A stretch of DNA of 49,916 nucleotides. Origin: Lachnospiraceae bacterium (GTDB lineage Bacteria; Bacillota; Clostridia; Lachnospirales; Lachnospiraceae). The position numbers and the translations under genes are program-made. The stretch is taken from the NCBI GenBank assembly GCA_022769625.1, contig JALEJP010000046.1, positions 1 to 49,916 on the forward strand, written 5' to 3'. The notes under the pieces are model-generated. The model was not told the DNA's origin. It searched no databases and saw only the letters and a program-made list of their open reading frames with translations. This document shows, piece by piece, positions 1 through 9,026 of the stretch (positions are counted from its first letter, which is position 1; every line of letters starts with the position of its first letter).

Positions 1-355
1 TGCGGCCCAGTATCAGCTGCCCGGAAGCTTTGCGCCGATTGCTTCTTTTTCATTGCTGAAAAAGGCAGTGGAGGCGGCGGAAAGGATGGAGGGTGTACAT
101 TACATGGTGGGAAATCTGCTGTCTTCCGACACCTTCTACAGTGATTCCGACCTGGATGTAAACTGGCAGAAAATGGGCGTTCTGGCCGTGGAGATGGAAG
201 CGGCAGCGCTGTATATGAATGCGGCACGCACCGGAAAGCATGCCCTTGCCATCTGTACGATCTCAGACAGCATTGTCACCGGAGAGGCAACCAGCTCAGA
301 GGAGCGGCAAAGCAGTTTTCAGGATATGATGAAACTGGCGCTGGAGATTGCATAA
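1..355 (+). CDS. deoD: Purine nucleoside phosphorylase, C-terminal part (5' end outside window)
   Basis: This is the last 117 codons of a DeoD-type nucleoside phosphorylase, read in the frame that begins at base 2. The enzyme cleaves purine nucleosides with phosphate to give free base and ribose-1-phosphate in the cytosol. The family signature is visible: the VEMEAAALY block that contacts the nucleoside, and SDSIVTGE near the end that carries the catalytic Asp. The gene ends 22 bases before the cytidine deaminase start, so the two probably form a nucleoside salvage operon. The start and N-terminal half are not in the window. The family is clear; preference for a particular purine is not visible. 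Confidence 0.9.
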   Translation, partial: AAQYQLPGSFAPIASFSLLKKAVEAAERMEGVHYMVGNLLSSDTFYSDSDLDVNWQKMGVLAVEMEAAALYMNAARTGKHALAICTISDSIVTGEATSSEERQSSFQDMMKLALEIA

Positions 356-377
356 AAACAGAAAGGAAGCGTAAGGA

Positions 378-782
378 ATGACCCGTGAAACGGAAGAAAT
401 GCTGGTCCGGGAGGCTTATGCAGCGCAGGAAAGAGCCTATGCGCCCTATTCGCATTTTATGGTTGGGGCGGCGCTGCTTGCAGAGAACGGCAGGATCTAC
501 CGGGGCTGCAATATTGAAAATGCAGCTTATTCGGTGAGCAATTGTGCGGAGCGGACCGCCTTTTTTAAAGCCATATCGGAGGGAGAACGGAACTTTACCG
601 CCATTGCCATTGCAGGCAATCTGGAGGGAAAACCGGGTGATTACTGTCCGCCCTGCGGGGTCTGCCGTCAGATGATGTCAGAGTTCTGCGGAAAAGATTT
701 TATCATTCTTATGGCGAGAAGCCTGACAGACTGGAAGACATGTACATTGGGGGAGCTGCTTCCGGAAAGCTTTTCTCTCTGA
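378..782 (+). CDS. cdd: Cytidine deaminase
   Basis: A 134-residue, full-length homotetrameric-type cytidine deaminase that converts cytidine and deoxycytidine to (deoxy)uridine in pyrimidine salvage. The zinc site is complete: C56-A-E58 (Cys ligand and catalytic Glu) and P-C93-G-V-C96 (two further Cys ligands). The N-terminal YAPYSHF motif typical of the family is present at about residues 21-27. An AGGAAGCG ribosome site precedes the ATG. The gene follows the purine nucleoside phosphorylase by 22 bases and lies 44 bases before the pyrophosphatase start, consistent with one transcript for nucleoside salvage. Confidence 0.93.
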   Translation: MTRETEEMLVREAYAAQERAYAPYSHFMVGAALLAENGRIYRGCNIENAAYSVSNCAERTAFFKAISEGERNFTAIAIAGNLEGKPGDYCPPCGVCRQMMSEFCGKDFIILMARSLTDWKTCTLGELLPESFSL

Positions 783-826
783 GCAGTTTGCTCATTTGTC
801 GGGTAACTCATAAAATGGAGGAAATT

Positions 827-2479
827 ATGGAAAATAAAAAAAGAAAAATTTATGTGATCGGGCATAAAAATCCGGATACAGATTCCATCTGTTCCGCGAT
901 TGCCTATGCAGATATCAAGAACAGAACGGAAGAGGATGCTATCTACGAACCAAAGCGGGCGGGACAGATCAGTGAGGAGACACAGTATGTACTGAATCGT
1001 TTTCAGATGAGTTCTCCCGGCTATATGCCAAATGTTGGAACACGCGTGAAAGATATGGAAGTACGCAAGGTTGGAGGTGTCAATGCCAAGATTTCTCTGA
1101 AAAAGGCATGGACACTGATGCGCAATGAGAATGTATTTACACTGCCGATCCTGAACGATCAGAATGAGCTTGAGGGACTGATCACGATCAATGACATCGC
1201 GGAGTCCTATATGGATGTGTACAATAATTCGATTCTTTCCGAAGCGCGGACACAGTACAATAATATTCTGGAGACCGTTGACGGCACGATGATCGTGGGA
1301 AATGAGCATGGTTATTTTGTAAGAGGAAAGGTCATGATTGCCGCGTCCAGTCCGGAGATCATGGAGAGCAGCATTGAGCAGGATGATCTGGTTATCCTCG
1401 GCAACCGTTATGAAGCACAGCTGTGTGCCATTGAAATGGGAGCAAGCTGTATTATTGTCTGTATGGGAGCGGCAATCTCCCAGACGATCCGCAGGCTGGC
1501 GGAGGAAAAAGAGTGTTTTGTAATCAGCTCGCCTCACGACACGTACACAGTGGCCCGTCTGATCAACCAGAGTATGCCGGTGAAGCATTTTATGACCAGT
1601 GATAATCTGGTGAAGTTCTGTATGGATGATTATACGGATAATATTAAAGACATCATGGCGAAGATGCGTCACCGGGATTTCCCTGTGCTGGATAAGCATG
1701 GAAAATATGTGGGTATGGTGTCCCGAAGAAACTTGCTTGGCATCAAGCGGCGTCAGCTTTGCCTGGTGGATCACAACGAGGTCTCTCAGGCGGTGGACAA
1801 TATCGAGAGTGCGGAAATTCTGGAGATCATCGATCATCACAGACTGGGATCTCTGCAGACGATGGCACCGGTATTTTTCCGCAATCAGCCGGTTGGCTGT
1901 ACGGCGACGATCCTCTATCAGATTTACCAGGAGAAAAATCTGGAGATCTCTCCGAATATTGCAGGACTTCTGTGCTCTGCCATTCTCTCGGATACGCTGA
2001 TGTTCCGTTCCCCCACCTGTACCATTGTGGACAAGATGGCAGCAGAAAAGCTGGCAGAGATTGCGGGAGTGAAATGTGAGGAGCTGGCAGCGGAGATGTT
2101 TGCGGCGGGCAGCAATCTGAAAAACAAGTCACCGGAGGAAATTTTCTATCAGGATTTCAAGAAGTTTGAACTGAATCAGTCCAGCTTTGGTGTTGGGCAG
2201 ATCACATCGGTAAATCCGGGTGAGCTTACGGATATCAAAAAAGAATTGCTTCCATATATGGAGAAGGCTCTTGGCAGTCACGGAGAAACCATGCTGTTCT
2301 TTATGCTCACCGATATCATCAATGAGACAACGGAGCTGCTTTTTTACGGCGGAGACAGTGAGAGCGTGATACGCGAAGCGTTCCACAAGGAACCGGAGGA
2401 TCATTCGGTCAGACTGCCGGGCGTTGTTTCAAGAAAAAAACAGCTGATTCCAAGCTTTATGACAGCAATGCAGCAGTAG
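827..2479 (+). CDS. Mn-dependent inorganic pyrophosphatase with CBS and DRTGG regulatory domains
   Basis: A 550-residue family II pyrophosphatase (DHH superfamily) that hydrolyses PPi to two phosphates. The N-terminal metal motif has H13, D17 and D19 in GHKNPDTDS; the D336-H337-H338 motif and the LLCSAILSDT block complete the Mn site, and a DHHA2 domain ends the protein. Between the first motif and DHH, about residues 75-305, sits a CBS pair split by a DRTGG-type domain. This matches the long, nucleotide-regulated CBS-PPases: in the family, AMP/ADP inhibit and diadenosine polyphosphates activate. The frame is open further upstream, but the ATG at 827 is preceded by GGAGGA at good spacing and begins the conserved protein. 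Confidence 0.9.
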   Translation: MENKKRKIYVIGHKNPDTDSICSAIAYADIKNRTEEDAIYEPKRAGQISEETQYVLNRFQMSSPGYMPNVGTRVKDMEVRKVGGVNAKISLKKAWTLMRNENVFTLPILNDQNELEGLITINDIAESYMDVYNNSILSEARTQYNNILETVDGTMIVGNEHGYFVRGKVMIAASSPEIMESSIEQDDLVILGNRYEAQLCAIEMGASCIIVCMGAAISQTIRRLAEEKECFVISSPHDTYTVARLINQSMPVKHFMTSDNLVKFCMDDYTDNIKDIMAKMRHRDFPVLDKHGKYVGMVSRRNLLGIKRRQLCLVDHNEVSQAVDNIESAEILEIIDHHRLGSLQTMAPVFFRNQPVGCTATILYQIYQEKNLEISPNIAGLLCSAILSDTLMFRSPTCTIVDKMAAEKLAEIAGVKCEELAAEMFAAGSNLKNKSPEEIFYQDFKKFELNQSSFGVGQITSVNPGELTDIKKELLPYMEKALGSHGETMLFFMLTDIINETTELLFYGGDSESVIREAFHKEPEDHSVRLPGVVSRKKQLIPSFMTAMQQ

Positions 2480-2489
2480 GAGGTCGAAT

Positions 2490-3083
2490 ATGGCAAAGCA
2501 GACCTGGAAGGCGGGAAATATGGTATATCCGCTGCCGGCGGTGATGGTGAGCTGCGGGCGTGAAGGAGAGAGGCCCAATATTATAACGGTTGCCTGGACG
2601 GGAACGATCTGTACCAATCCGCCGATGCTTTATATTTCTGTCAGGCCGCAGCGTTATTCTTATGATATTCTGTGTGAGACGGGAGAGTTTGTGGTAAATC
2701 TGACAACAAAGAAGCTGGCGAAAGCCACGGATTACTGCGGGGTACGTTCCGGACGGGATGTGGACAAATTTAAAGAAACCGGACTGACGGCGGTACCTGC
2801 CCTTCATGTGAAGTCGCCCATGATTGCAGAATCTCCGGTGAACATCGAGTGTCGGGTGACCGAGAAAAAGGAGCTGGGTTCCCATCATATGTTTCTGGCT
2901 GAAGTGCTGGCGGTACATGTGGATGAGCGCTACCTGGACGAAAAAGGCAGATTCCGTCTGAATGAGAGCGGTCTGATGGCGTATTCTCACGGAGAGTATC
3001 TGGGGCTTGGAAAGGAAATCGGTACGTTTGGATATTCCGTGAAGAAGACGAAGGGAAAAGGCGGCAGGAAAAAGGCTCAGTGA
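2490..3083 (+). CDS. Flavin reductase family protein (flavoredoxin-like)
   Basis: A 197-residue protein of the FMN-binding split-barrel flavin reductase family. These bind FMN and either reduce flavins with NAD(P)H or act as electron carriers in anaerobes. Family blocks visible are the early YPLPAVMVSC segment, TVAWTGTICTNPPMLYISVRP, the SYDILCETGEFVVNL segment, and the TDYCGVRSGRDVDKF region. It starts 10 bases after the pyrophosphatase stop with a strong AGGAGG site overlapping that stop, so co-transcription is likely. A strong terminator follows. The electron donor and partner are unknown. Confidence 0.85.
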   Translation: MAKQTWKAGNMVYPLPAVMVSCGREGERPNIITVAWTGTICTNPPMLYISVRPQRYSYDILCETGEFVVNLTTKKLAKATDYCGVRSGRDVDKFKETGLTAVPALHVKSPMIAESPVNIECRVTEKKELGSHHMFLAEVLAVHVDERYLDEKGRFRLNESGLMAYSHGEYLGLGKEIGTFGYSVKKTKGKGGRKKAQ

Positions 3084-3113
3084 GATAGACTTTAATGGAA
3101 TGTTTTGTAAATG

Positions 3114-3149
3114 AAACGGCGGAAGACAGAAGATGTTTTCCGCCGTTTT
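3114..3149. terminator. Rho-independent terminator between convergent genes
   Basis: A perfect AAACGGCGGAA / TTCCGCCGTTT stem (3114-3124 with 3138-3148) is followed by Ts on the plus strand and flanked by As on the left. It can therefore end the flavin reductase transcript and, in reverse, the DNA polymerase IV transcript. Confidence 0.85.
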
Positions 3150-3178
3150 CCTGTCCTGTGGATGGTAACCAGGAGGGT

Positions 3179-4429
3179 TTAATTTTCTCCGGAGGGAGAA
3201 TGTCTGTTTTTTATCATTTCACTGCCGCGTTCTATGGCAGTGTTGCCATATCTTTTCCGGATGTTATCCAGGGCGGCATCCAGTTTTTTCTGTTTTTCTT
3301 CATCTATGTTATGGTGATTGGACGATGTCGGATGAGGAAATTCCATATCAAAAAGGGAGAGCTGTACCGGCTCTGCTTCGTCCGTCAGCTTTGCGGTGCG
3401 GATACCCAGAAGGCGTACCGGCTCCTGATTCCAGAGGGTGTGGAAAAGGTGCAAGGCAGTCCGGTAAAGATTGTCGGTAGAATTTGTGGGAGTATCCAGC
3501 TGCATCTGCCGGGAAAATGTCTGAAAATCATGGTATTTGATCTCCACACATACCGTGCCGGCCCGTTTGTGAGCCTTGCGCAGACGGGAAGCAACGCTTT
3601 CGGCAAGAGAATGCAGGATGGGAGCAGCCTCCTGTTCTGTGGTCAGATCCTTTGACAGGGTTGTGGAGTTGCCAACACCCTTGGCAGCTGCAGGTGTGGA
3701 ACAGACCGGACTGTCATCCATGCCGTTTGCATATTCCCAGAGCATCCGGCCGTGACTTTTTAAGTGAAGAGAAAGGAGTGCAGGGTCAGAACAGGCCAGT
3801 TCCCCGATGGTATGAATCCCCAGTTTTTCCAGAGTGCTTACCGAGGATCTGCCTGCCATAAAAAGCTCACCAACGGGCAGGGGCCACATTTTCTGCTGAA
3901 TCTCATCCGGAAAAAGGGTGTGGACTTTGTCAGGCTTCTCAAAATCCGATGCCATCTTTGCCAGAAGTTTGTTGGAGGAGATACCTACGTTTACGGTAAA
4001 TCCAAAACGGCTGTGAATCTCATCCTTGATTTTACAGGCAGCAGCTTTTGGAGAATCATATCGGTGGGCGATTCCGGTAAAATCCAGAAAACATTCATCA
4101 ATGCTGACCTGCTCGATGTCCGGTGTCAGGCTGTGCAGATAATCCATCATCTGACGGCTGTAGCTTTGATAAAGGGCGTGATTGGGCGGTGCCATGACAA
4201 GATTCGGGCATTTGCGCAGTGCATTGACCACAGGCTCACCTGTGTGGATACCGAAAGCCTTGGCAGGAACCGATTTTGCCAGAACCACACCGTGACGTGT
4301 TTTCTGGTCGCCGCCGATGATGGCAGGGATATTGCGCAGATCCACGCCGTTTCCTGTCTTTACATTTTCAACGGAGGTCCAGCTCAAAAAAGCGGAATTT
4401 ACATCAATATGGAAAATAATACGCGTCAA
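3179..4429 (-). CDS. dinB: DNA polymerase IV (Y-family translesion polymerase)
   Basis: A 416-residue Y-family polymerase for error-prone bypass of DNA lesions. The N-terminal FHIDVNSAFLSW motif carries catalytic D9, SIDECFLD carries the Asp/Glu pair, and helix-hairpin-helix and little-finger regions follow. Near the C-terminus QLSLF is a canonical beta-clamp binding motif, so the protein should dock on the replication clamp. I chose the TTG at 4429: GGAGGTGAT lies directly upstream and MTRIIFHIDVN is the family start. The frame stays open to an ATG at 4519, but that would lie upstream of the promoter I identify. No obvious Firmicute LexA box was seen upstream. Confidence 0.92.
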   Translation of the reverse strand: MTRIIFHIDVNSAFLSWTSVENVKTGNGVDLRNIPAIIGGDQKTRHGVVLAKSVPAKAFGIHTGEPVVNALRKCPNLVMAPPNHALYQSYSRQMMDYLHSLTPDIEQVSIDECFLDFTGIAHRYDSPKAAACKIKDEIHSRFGFTVNVGISSNKLLAKMASDFEKPDKVHTLFPDEIQQKMWPLPVGELFMAGRSSVSTLEKLGIHTIGELACSDPALLSLHLKSHGRMLWEYANGMDDSPVCSTPAAAKGVGNSTTLSKDLTTEQEAAPILHSLAESVASRLRKAHKRAGTVCVEIKYHDFQTFSRQMQLDTPTNSTDNLYRTALHLFHTLWNQEPVRLLGIRTAKLTDEAEPVQLSLFDMEFPHPTSSNHHNIDEEKQKKLDAALDNIRKRYGNTAIERGSEMIKNRHSPSGEN

Positions 4430-4462
4430 AAAGATCACCTCCGGGGTTTTATCTCTGAAAAC

Positions 4463-4491
4463 AGTATAGCGGAATCCCCGCACATTTGCAA
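4463..4491 (-). promoter_or_regulatory. SigmaA-type promoter for dinB
   Basis: On the minus strand TTGCAA (4486-4491) and TATACT (4463-4468) are 17 bases apart. Transcription would start about 4456, just ahead of the GGAGGTGAT ribosome site and TTG start of dinB. The -35 box shares bases with the divergent plus-strand promoter. Confidence 0.7.
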
Positions 4492-4513
4492 AAGAAAATG
4501 CATATCCTATAAC
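4485..4513 (+). promoter_or_regulatory. SigmaA-type promoter for the 4542 gene
   Basis: TTTGCA (4485-4490) and TATAAC (4508-4513) are separated by 17 bases. A start point near 4520 lies after the ATG at 4518 and before the ATG at 4542, which supports 4542 as the translation start. Confidence 0.6.
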
Positions 4514-4541
4514 AAACATGGCAAAAAAATGGAGGGAAGAA

Positions 4542-5129
4542 ATGGATCAATCGGACTGGATGGGGGTGCCGTGGGGCGGCAGCCGAAATCCCGGAATGAA
4601 CTGGGCTCCAGGGATGAATCCCGATGGAAGAGGAAGCTGGAATGGGGGCATGGGACCGTATCATGGAAATCCATGGGCGGGGATGCAGCAGTGGGATATG
4701 ACACCAAATCCCGGAACCTTTATGCCGTACGGGATGAGCGGATACCCATCGGCCTATCTGGATGAGATGGAAAATGAACGCGACATGCAGAAGTTAAAAG
4801 AGCTCTATCCGGAGATGGCGCGGGATATTCTGCAGCAGGTAGAAGAGGAATGTGACAAGATGGAATACGACGGCAGTATGATGTTTGACGAGTATCCGGA
4901 TCGTGTGATGTTTGGAAATGTAAAAAACAGGATCTACGACCGGATGAAGGAGAAATATCCGGTGGAGGAGACGGATGACCGGGATGAGGCCATGGCCATG
5001 CAGCAGGAAACACGCAGACGGTATCCGCCGCGGAAAAACTGGCTGGGTGATATGATTGAGGTACTTCTGTATCAGGAAATGTTTCGGAGACGGTGCAGAA
5101 GAAGAAATTGCAGGAGGAGATACTGGTAA
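4542..5129 (+). CDS. Met/Gly/Trp/Pro-rich protein of unknown function with Arg-rich tail
   Basis: I do not recognise this 195-residue protein. Roughly the first 65 residues are low complexity, rich in Met, Gly, Trp, Pro and Asn, with repeated NPG/NPW-like turns. The middle, about residues 68-150, looks helical and acidic (LKELYPEMARDILQQVEEE). The end is very basic, with RRRCRRRNCRRRYW, which could bind nucleic acid or an acidic polymer. There is no signal peptide or membrane segment. The ATG at 4542 has GGAGGG upstream and lies downstream of the promoter; the in-frame ATG at 4518 has neither. Such a composition occurs in some spore coat-associated proteins, but that is only a guess. Confidence 0.75.
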   Translation: MDQSDWMGVPWGGSRNPGMNWAPGMNPDGRGSWNGGMGPYHGNPWAGMQQWDMTPNPGTFMPYGMSGYPSAYLDEMENERDMQKLKELYPEMARDILQQVEEECDKMEYDGSMMFDEYPDRVMFGNVKNRIYDRMKEKYPVEETDDRDEAMAMQQETRRRYPPRKNWLGDMIEVLLYQEMFRRRCRRRNCRRRYW

Positions 5130-5194
5130 GGAAACAAGTGAAAACGGGGAGGCTGCCCCGGCCTTCCTGTTAACTTAAAAATTTCTAAATTAGG

Positions 5195-5223
5195 TTGAGC
5201 TTTTGATACAAAAACATTACAAT
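5195..5223 (+). promoter_or_regulatory. SigmaA-type promoter for the methyltransferase gene
   Basis: TTGAGC (5195-5200) and TACAAT (5218-5223) lie exactly 17 bases apart, 54 bases before the methyltransferase start. A short CGGGG/CCCCG hairpin just upstream (about 5147-5162) lacks a T-run and is at best a weak terminator for the preceding gene. Confidence 0.7.
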
Positions 5224-5276
5224 AGAAAAGACTGCTGCGGCAGACAAAGGAGACAATAATCCGCAAAGGAAAGGAT

Positions 5277-6446
5277 TTGGGTATCATAGAGATGGAAGAA
5301 TTAAAAGCATTGCTCGCGGCCTGTCTGGGAGAAGATCTGGTACACATGATCATCAGCGGAGCGAGGACAAAGGATGGCGTGATCCGGATTCGTATTCGTC
5401 CGGTTCTCAAGAAAGGAAAGCTTATGTATCAGTCCGCGGCGCGCCGGGGCAAACAGGAGTTTCATGCAAACAGGAGCCAGAAGGAGATAACGGATGACAT
5501 TCTTGGCTGGATGGAAAAGGATTTCAGGCAGCTTCAGGTTCAGATGAAGGACAGGCTGATTACCGTGCTGGTCAGCAAAAAAGGAAAAGTAACTATAAAG
5601 GAAAAACGCGGCCTGTGCTGTGAAAAAGAACCCGGACTTGCCCATAACCGCAAAAAACATTACATCCTGGAGGAGGGCATACCGGTTCCTTTTCTGCAGG
5701 ATCTGGGTGTTCAGACAGCAGATGGAAAGATTGTGCATGCACGCTACGATAAATTTCGTCAGATTAACCGCTTTCTGGAGTTTATTGAAGATATTCTGCC
5801 CCGGATGGATCGTGGACGGGAGCTTACGATCCTGGATTTTGGCTGCGGCAAGTCTTATCTGACCTTCGCCATGTATTATTATCTGAAAGTTTTAAACGGG
5901 TATGACATCCGCATTATCGGTCTGGATCTGAAGGAGGATGTGATCACACACTGCAGTCAGCTTGCAGAGAAGTACGGGTATGACAAGCTTACCTTCCTGA
6001 CCGGGGATATTGCGGAGTATGAAGGTGTGTCAAAGGTGGACATGGTCGTTACCCTTCACGCCTGCGATACGGCAACGGATTATGCACTGGAGAAGGCGTT
6101 GGAGTGGGATGCAAAGGTGATCCTGTCTGTACCCTGCTGTCGGCATGAACTGAACGGTCAGATGGAAAATGACATTTTAGAGCCCGTACTGAAATACGGG
6201 CTGCTCAGGGAGAGGATGGCGGCTCTTATAACAGACGGACTCCGGGCAGGGCGCCTGGAGGAAGCCGGTTATCAGGTGCAGGTGCTGGAATTTATCGATA
6301 TGGAACACACACCGAAAAATATTCTCATCCGCGCGGTAAAAACGGGAAAACCGCATAAAATAAAAGAGCTGGATGCATGTGAGAAATTTCTGAATGTGGA
6401 TCCTACTCTGGGACGCCTGAGAAAACGGCAGATGGCAGAGAACTGA
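5277..6446 (+). CDS. Predicted SAM-dependent methyltransferase (Methyltransf_32/METTL25-like)
   Basis: A 389-residue protein with a basic N-terminal half of unclear fold and a class I SAM-dependent methyltransferase domain from about residue 150. The segment YDKFRQINRFLEFIED leads into motif I, ILDFGCGKSYLTFA, then the acidic loop GLDLKEDV and VTLHACDTATD, as in the methyltransferase 32 group. The target is unknown; RNA or a ribosomal component is plausible because the N-terminus is rich in Lys/Arg. The TTG at 5277 has AAAGGA six bases upstream; the ATG at 5292 is the alternative but has a poor ribosome site. It is preceded by its own promoter. Confidence 0.8.
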   Translation: MGIIEMEELKALLAACLGEDLVHMIISGARTKDGVIRIRIRPVLKKGKLMYQSAARRGKQEFHANRSQKEITDDILGWMEKDFRQLQVQMKDRLITVLVSKKGKVTIKEKRGLCCEKEPGLAHNRKKHYILEEGIPVPFLQDLGVQTADGKIVHARYDKFRQINRFLEFIEDILPRMDRGRELTILDFGCGKSYLTFAMYYYLKVLNGYDIRIIGLDLKEDVITHCSQLAEKYGYDKLTFLTGDIAEYEGVSKVDMVVTLHACDTATDYALEKALEWDAKVILSVPCCRHELNGQMENDILEPVLKYGLLRERMAALITDGLRAGRLEEAGYQVQVLEFIDMEHTPKNILIRAVKTGKPHKIKELDACEKFLNVDPTLGRLRKRQMAEN

Positions 6447-6516
6447 TAAAACAGACGAAGATCCGGGGGCGATCTGGAAAACAGAGGTGATCCGGAGAGA
6501 TAAAGGGGAAATGTAA

Positions 6517-8973
6517 ATGAAAAAAATACTGGTAAGGATCCTGGTGCTGGTGCTTGTATTTGTGGGAGCGGCTTTTGGCACAGCGAAATTCCTGAATAAA
6601 GAAACGGTAAATACCACGGAGGTGATGGCACCTGCTTCCTTTCCTCTGGTCTACGTAAATCTGGAGGGAACACAGATGAACTGTCTCCACGGCTATGCAA
6701 AGGAAATGGATGTGACAGCCATGCGCGACACGCTCACGCCGATTGGGGATGACCGCACGGTAAATATTGAGATTCAGCCGTTTCAGAACCAGATAGGAAG
6801 CGTAAGCTTCGAAGTGCTGACAGCTGACGGGGACAAGACCATGGAAAACACCCAGGTTACAGGGCTTGGGGAGAAGGATGACTACGTGACGGCCAAGCTT
6901 GCTATTCAGAATAAGCTTCTGATCAACACGGAATACATCCTGAAAATAAAAGTGACGGCGGGCAGCAGAGAAATCTATTACTATACGAGGATCATTCATC
7001 AGGCAGATTTGAATGCGAAGAAGTATCTGGATTTTGCCACTGGATTTTATGAGAGATGTTTAAATGGAAACGATGAGGACGGACTGATTTCCCAGACCAT
7101 CGAGCCAAATGAAGACGGGGACAACACGAATCTGGCTCACATGGACATTCACTGTTCAGCGGATCAGCTGATGTGGGCCGATCTGCGGCCTCAGGCGTAC
7201 CTGAAGCCCATTCCAAGCATCAAGGAATTAAACGAAAATACGGCAACGCTGGAGATGGATTATGTGATCACAGCACAGGGCGACAATGAGGACGATGTGG
7301 AAATGTACCACGTGACGGAGTACTACCGCATGCGTTATGCAGAATCCCGTGTCATGCTCCTGGATTTTGAGCGCGATACAAATCAGATCTTTGATCCGGA
7401 GGATTCTGTTCTGGTTTCCAATGGAATCCGTCTGGGTATCAGCGGACAGGATATTACCTATAAATGTGATACGGAAAAACGGTATTTTGGATTTGTACAG
7501 GAGGGCAGCCTGTGGCTTTATCAGGCTGGAAACAATAACCTGACCCAGGTGTTCAGCTTCCTGCAGAATGGCAAGCTGGATGCAAGAGATATATATGATG
7601 AAAACAACATCCGTATCATTAATATTGATACCATGGGAAATATGTATTTTCTTGTCTGCGGTTATATGAACCGGGGAAGCCATGAGGGAGAATGCGGCGT
7701 GGCTGTCTACTATTACGATGCCGCAGTTACTACTATACAGGAATGTCTGTATGTGGAGACGCAGGAAGCATTTGCGCTTCTTGACCAGGATGTGGAGACC
7801 CTGGCCTATATGTCCGAGGATCATACGCATTTTTATATGATGCTGGAGGACAGCCTTTATGATATCAATATTCAGGAGCAGACAGCAACTGCTATCCTGA
7901 AGGATCGGAACAGCGGATGCTATGCAGGATCTGTTTCCGGTAAAATGTTTGCATGGCTGGAAGAAAATGAGAAATTCGATTCCACGATACTGAATGTACG
8001 GAATCTTGAGACGGGTGAAGACACACAGCTCACCTGTGGGGAAGGAGAAAGATTACAGCCCATCGGCTTTATTGATGAAGACCTGGTCTATGGCATAGCG
8101 GACCTGTCGGATATTGACACAGAATTTGAAGGCAGTGAGATATTCCCCATGTATAAGCTTCTGATCGTAAATCCGGAGGGGGAGACGGTCAAGGAATATG
8201 AACCGGTTGACTGTTACATTGTAGGCGGAGTAATTGAGGATAAACTGCTGACACTGAAGCGTGTGAAAAAAACAGAGAGTGGTTTCGTGGAAACCACACA
8301 GGACAATATTGTAAACAGTGTGGCAGATGATGAAACCGCGTATGGATTTGCCATCCAGAATACAGAACGGAAACAGACAGAAATCATTCTGAAAACGGGT
8401 GAGACCATCAAGGAGAACACAAAACCGCAGATTTTATATGCAAAGCAGACGGCGAGCGATGTGGCAAAGGTGTCCATCCCTGCGAAGGAGCGCAGCGAGG
8501 AGGTTTATTATGTCTATGCCAAAGGGCGTCTGGATTCCATCCACACAGCCATCAATCAGGCGGTGCAGAGAGCAAATGACCAGCTGGGGGTTGTGGTAAA
8601 CAGCAAACAGCAGCTGATCTGGGAACGCGGAAACAAAAAGACAGAATATACCCTGGACATCAGCACCTTTCCGGATGCCATTCTGAAGGGAAAGATCAAT
8701 CCGGAAAAACTGGCGAAAAAACTGGATCAGCAGGTGCTGGATCTTCGGGGATGCGCACTGGACAGTGTTCTTTACTATGTAAGCGAGGGAACACCGGTGC
8801 TGGCACAGACGAAAGGTGGTGTGGTGATCATTGCTGGATATGACCAGTACAATACAATCCTGATGAAACCGGGCGATGTGAAGACCTATTATTGCGGCAT
8901 GGATGACAGCACGGAGATGTTTGAAGAAGCCGGAAATATTTTTGTGACTTATTTTGACCCGATTGCGGAGTAA
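6517..8973 (+). CDS. Large exported/membrane-anchored protein with C39-like C-terminal region
   Basis: An 818-residue protein that starts with a membrane-spanning signal anchor (about residues 5-23, ILVRILVLVLVFVGAAFGTA). The middle contains repeated beta-rich stretches, possibly a propeller. The last 110 residues resemble the papain-like C39-type peptidase fold: RGCALDSVLYYVSEGTPVLA, then a VVIIAGYDQYNTIL strand pair that in active relatives carries the catalytic His. No His is present there, so the domain may be inactive. It lies 70 bases after the methyltransferase and 170 bases before an ECF sigma gene, so it may be part of, or a target of, that envelope system. The function is not known. 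Confidence 0.7.
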   Translation: MKKILVRILVLVLVFVGAAFGTAKFLNKETVNTTEVMAPASFPLVYVNLEGTQMNCLHGYAKEMDVTAMRDTLTPIGDDRTVNIEIQPFQNQIGSVSFEVLTADGDKTMENTQVTGLGEKDDYVTAKLAIQNKLLINTEYILKIKVTAGSREIYYYTRIIHQADLNAKKYLDFATGFYERCLNGNDEDGLISQTIEPNEDGDNTNLAHMDIHCSADQLMWADLRPQAYLKPIPSIKELNENTATLEMDYVITAQGDNEDDVEMYHVTEYYRMRYAESRVMLLDFERDTNQIFDPEDSVLVSNGIRLGISGQDITYKCDTEKRYFGFVQEGSLWLYQAGNNNLTQVFSFLQNGKLDARDIYDENNIRIINIDTMGNMYFLVCGYMNRGSHEGECGVAVYYYDAAVTTIQECLYVETQEAFALLDQDVETLAYMSEDHTHFYMMLEDSLYDINIQEQTATAILKDRNSGCYAGSVSGKMFAWLEENEKFDSTILNVRNLETGEDTQLTCGEGERLQPIGFIDEDLVYGIADLSDIDTEFEGSEIFPMYKLLIVNPEGETVKEYEPVDCYIVGGVIEDKLLTLKRVKKTESGFVETTQDNIVNSVADDETAYGFAIQNTERKQTEIILKTGETIKENTKPQILYAKQTASDVAKVSIPAKERSEEVYYVYAKGRLDSIHTAINQAVQRANDQLGVVVNSKQQLIWERGNKKTEYTLDISTFPDAILKGKINPEKLAKKLDQQVLDLRGCALDSVLYYVSEGTPVLAQTKGGVVIIAGYDQYNTILMKPGDVKTYYCGMDDSTEMFEEAGNIFVTYFDPIAE

Positions 8974-9026
8974 AAATGCCGTGTCATTCGTTTAAGATAA
9001 TAGAAATGCTTAAAATTTTATTTCCA

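Noticed and set aside
668-1840. Long antisense frame of 390 codons opposite the pyrophosphatase
   Set aside because: It mirrors the codon bias of the real gene, has no recognisable domain and no ribosome site; a shadow frame.
4429-4500. SOS (LexA) control of dinB
   Set aside because: I could not find a GAAC-N4-GTTC-like palindrome around the promoter.
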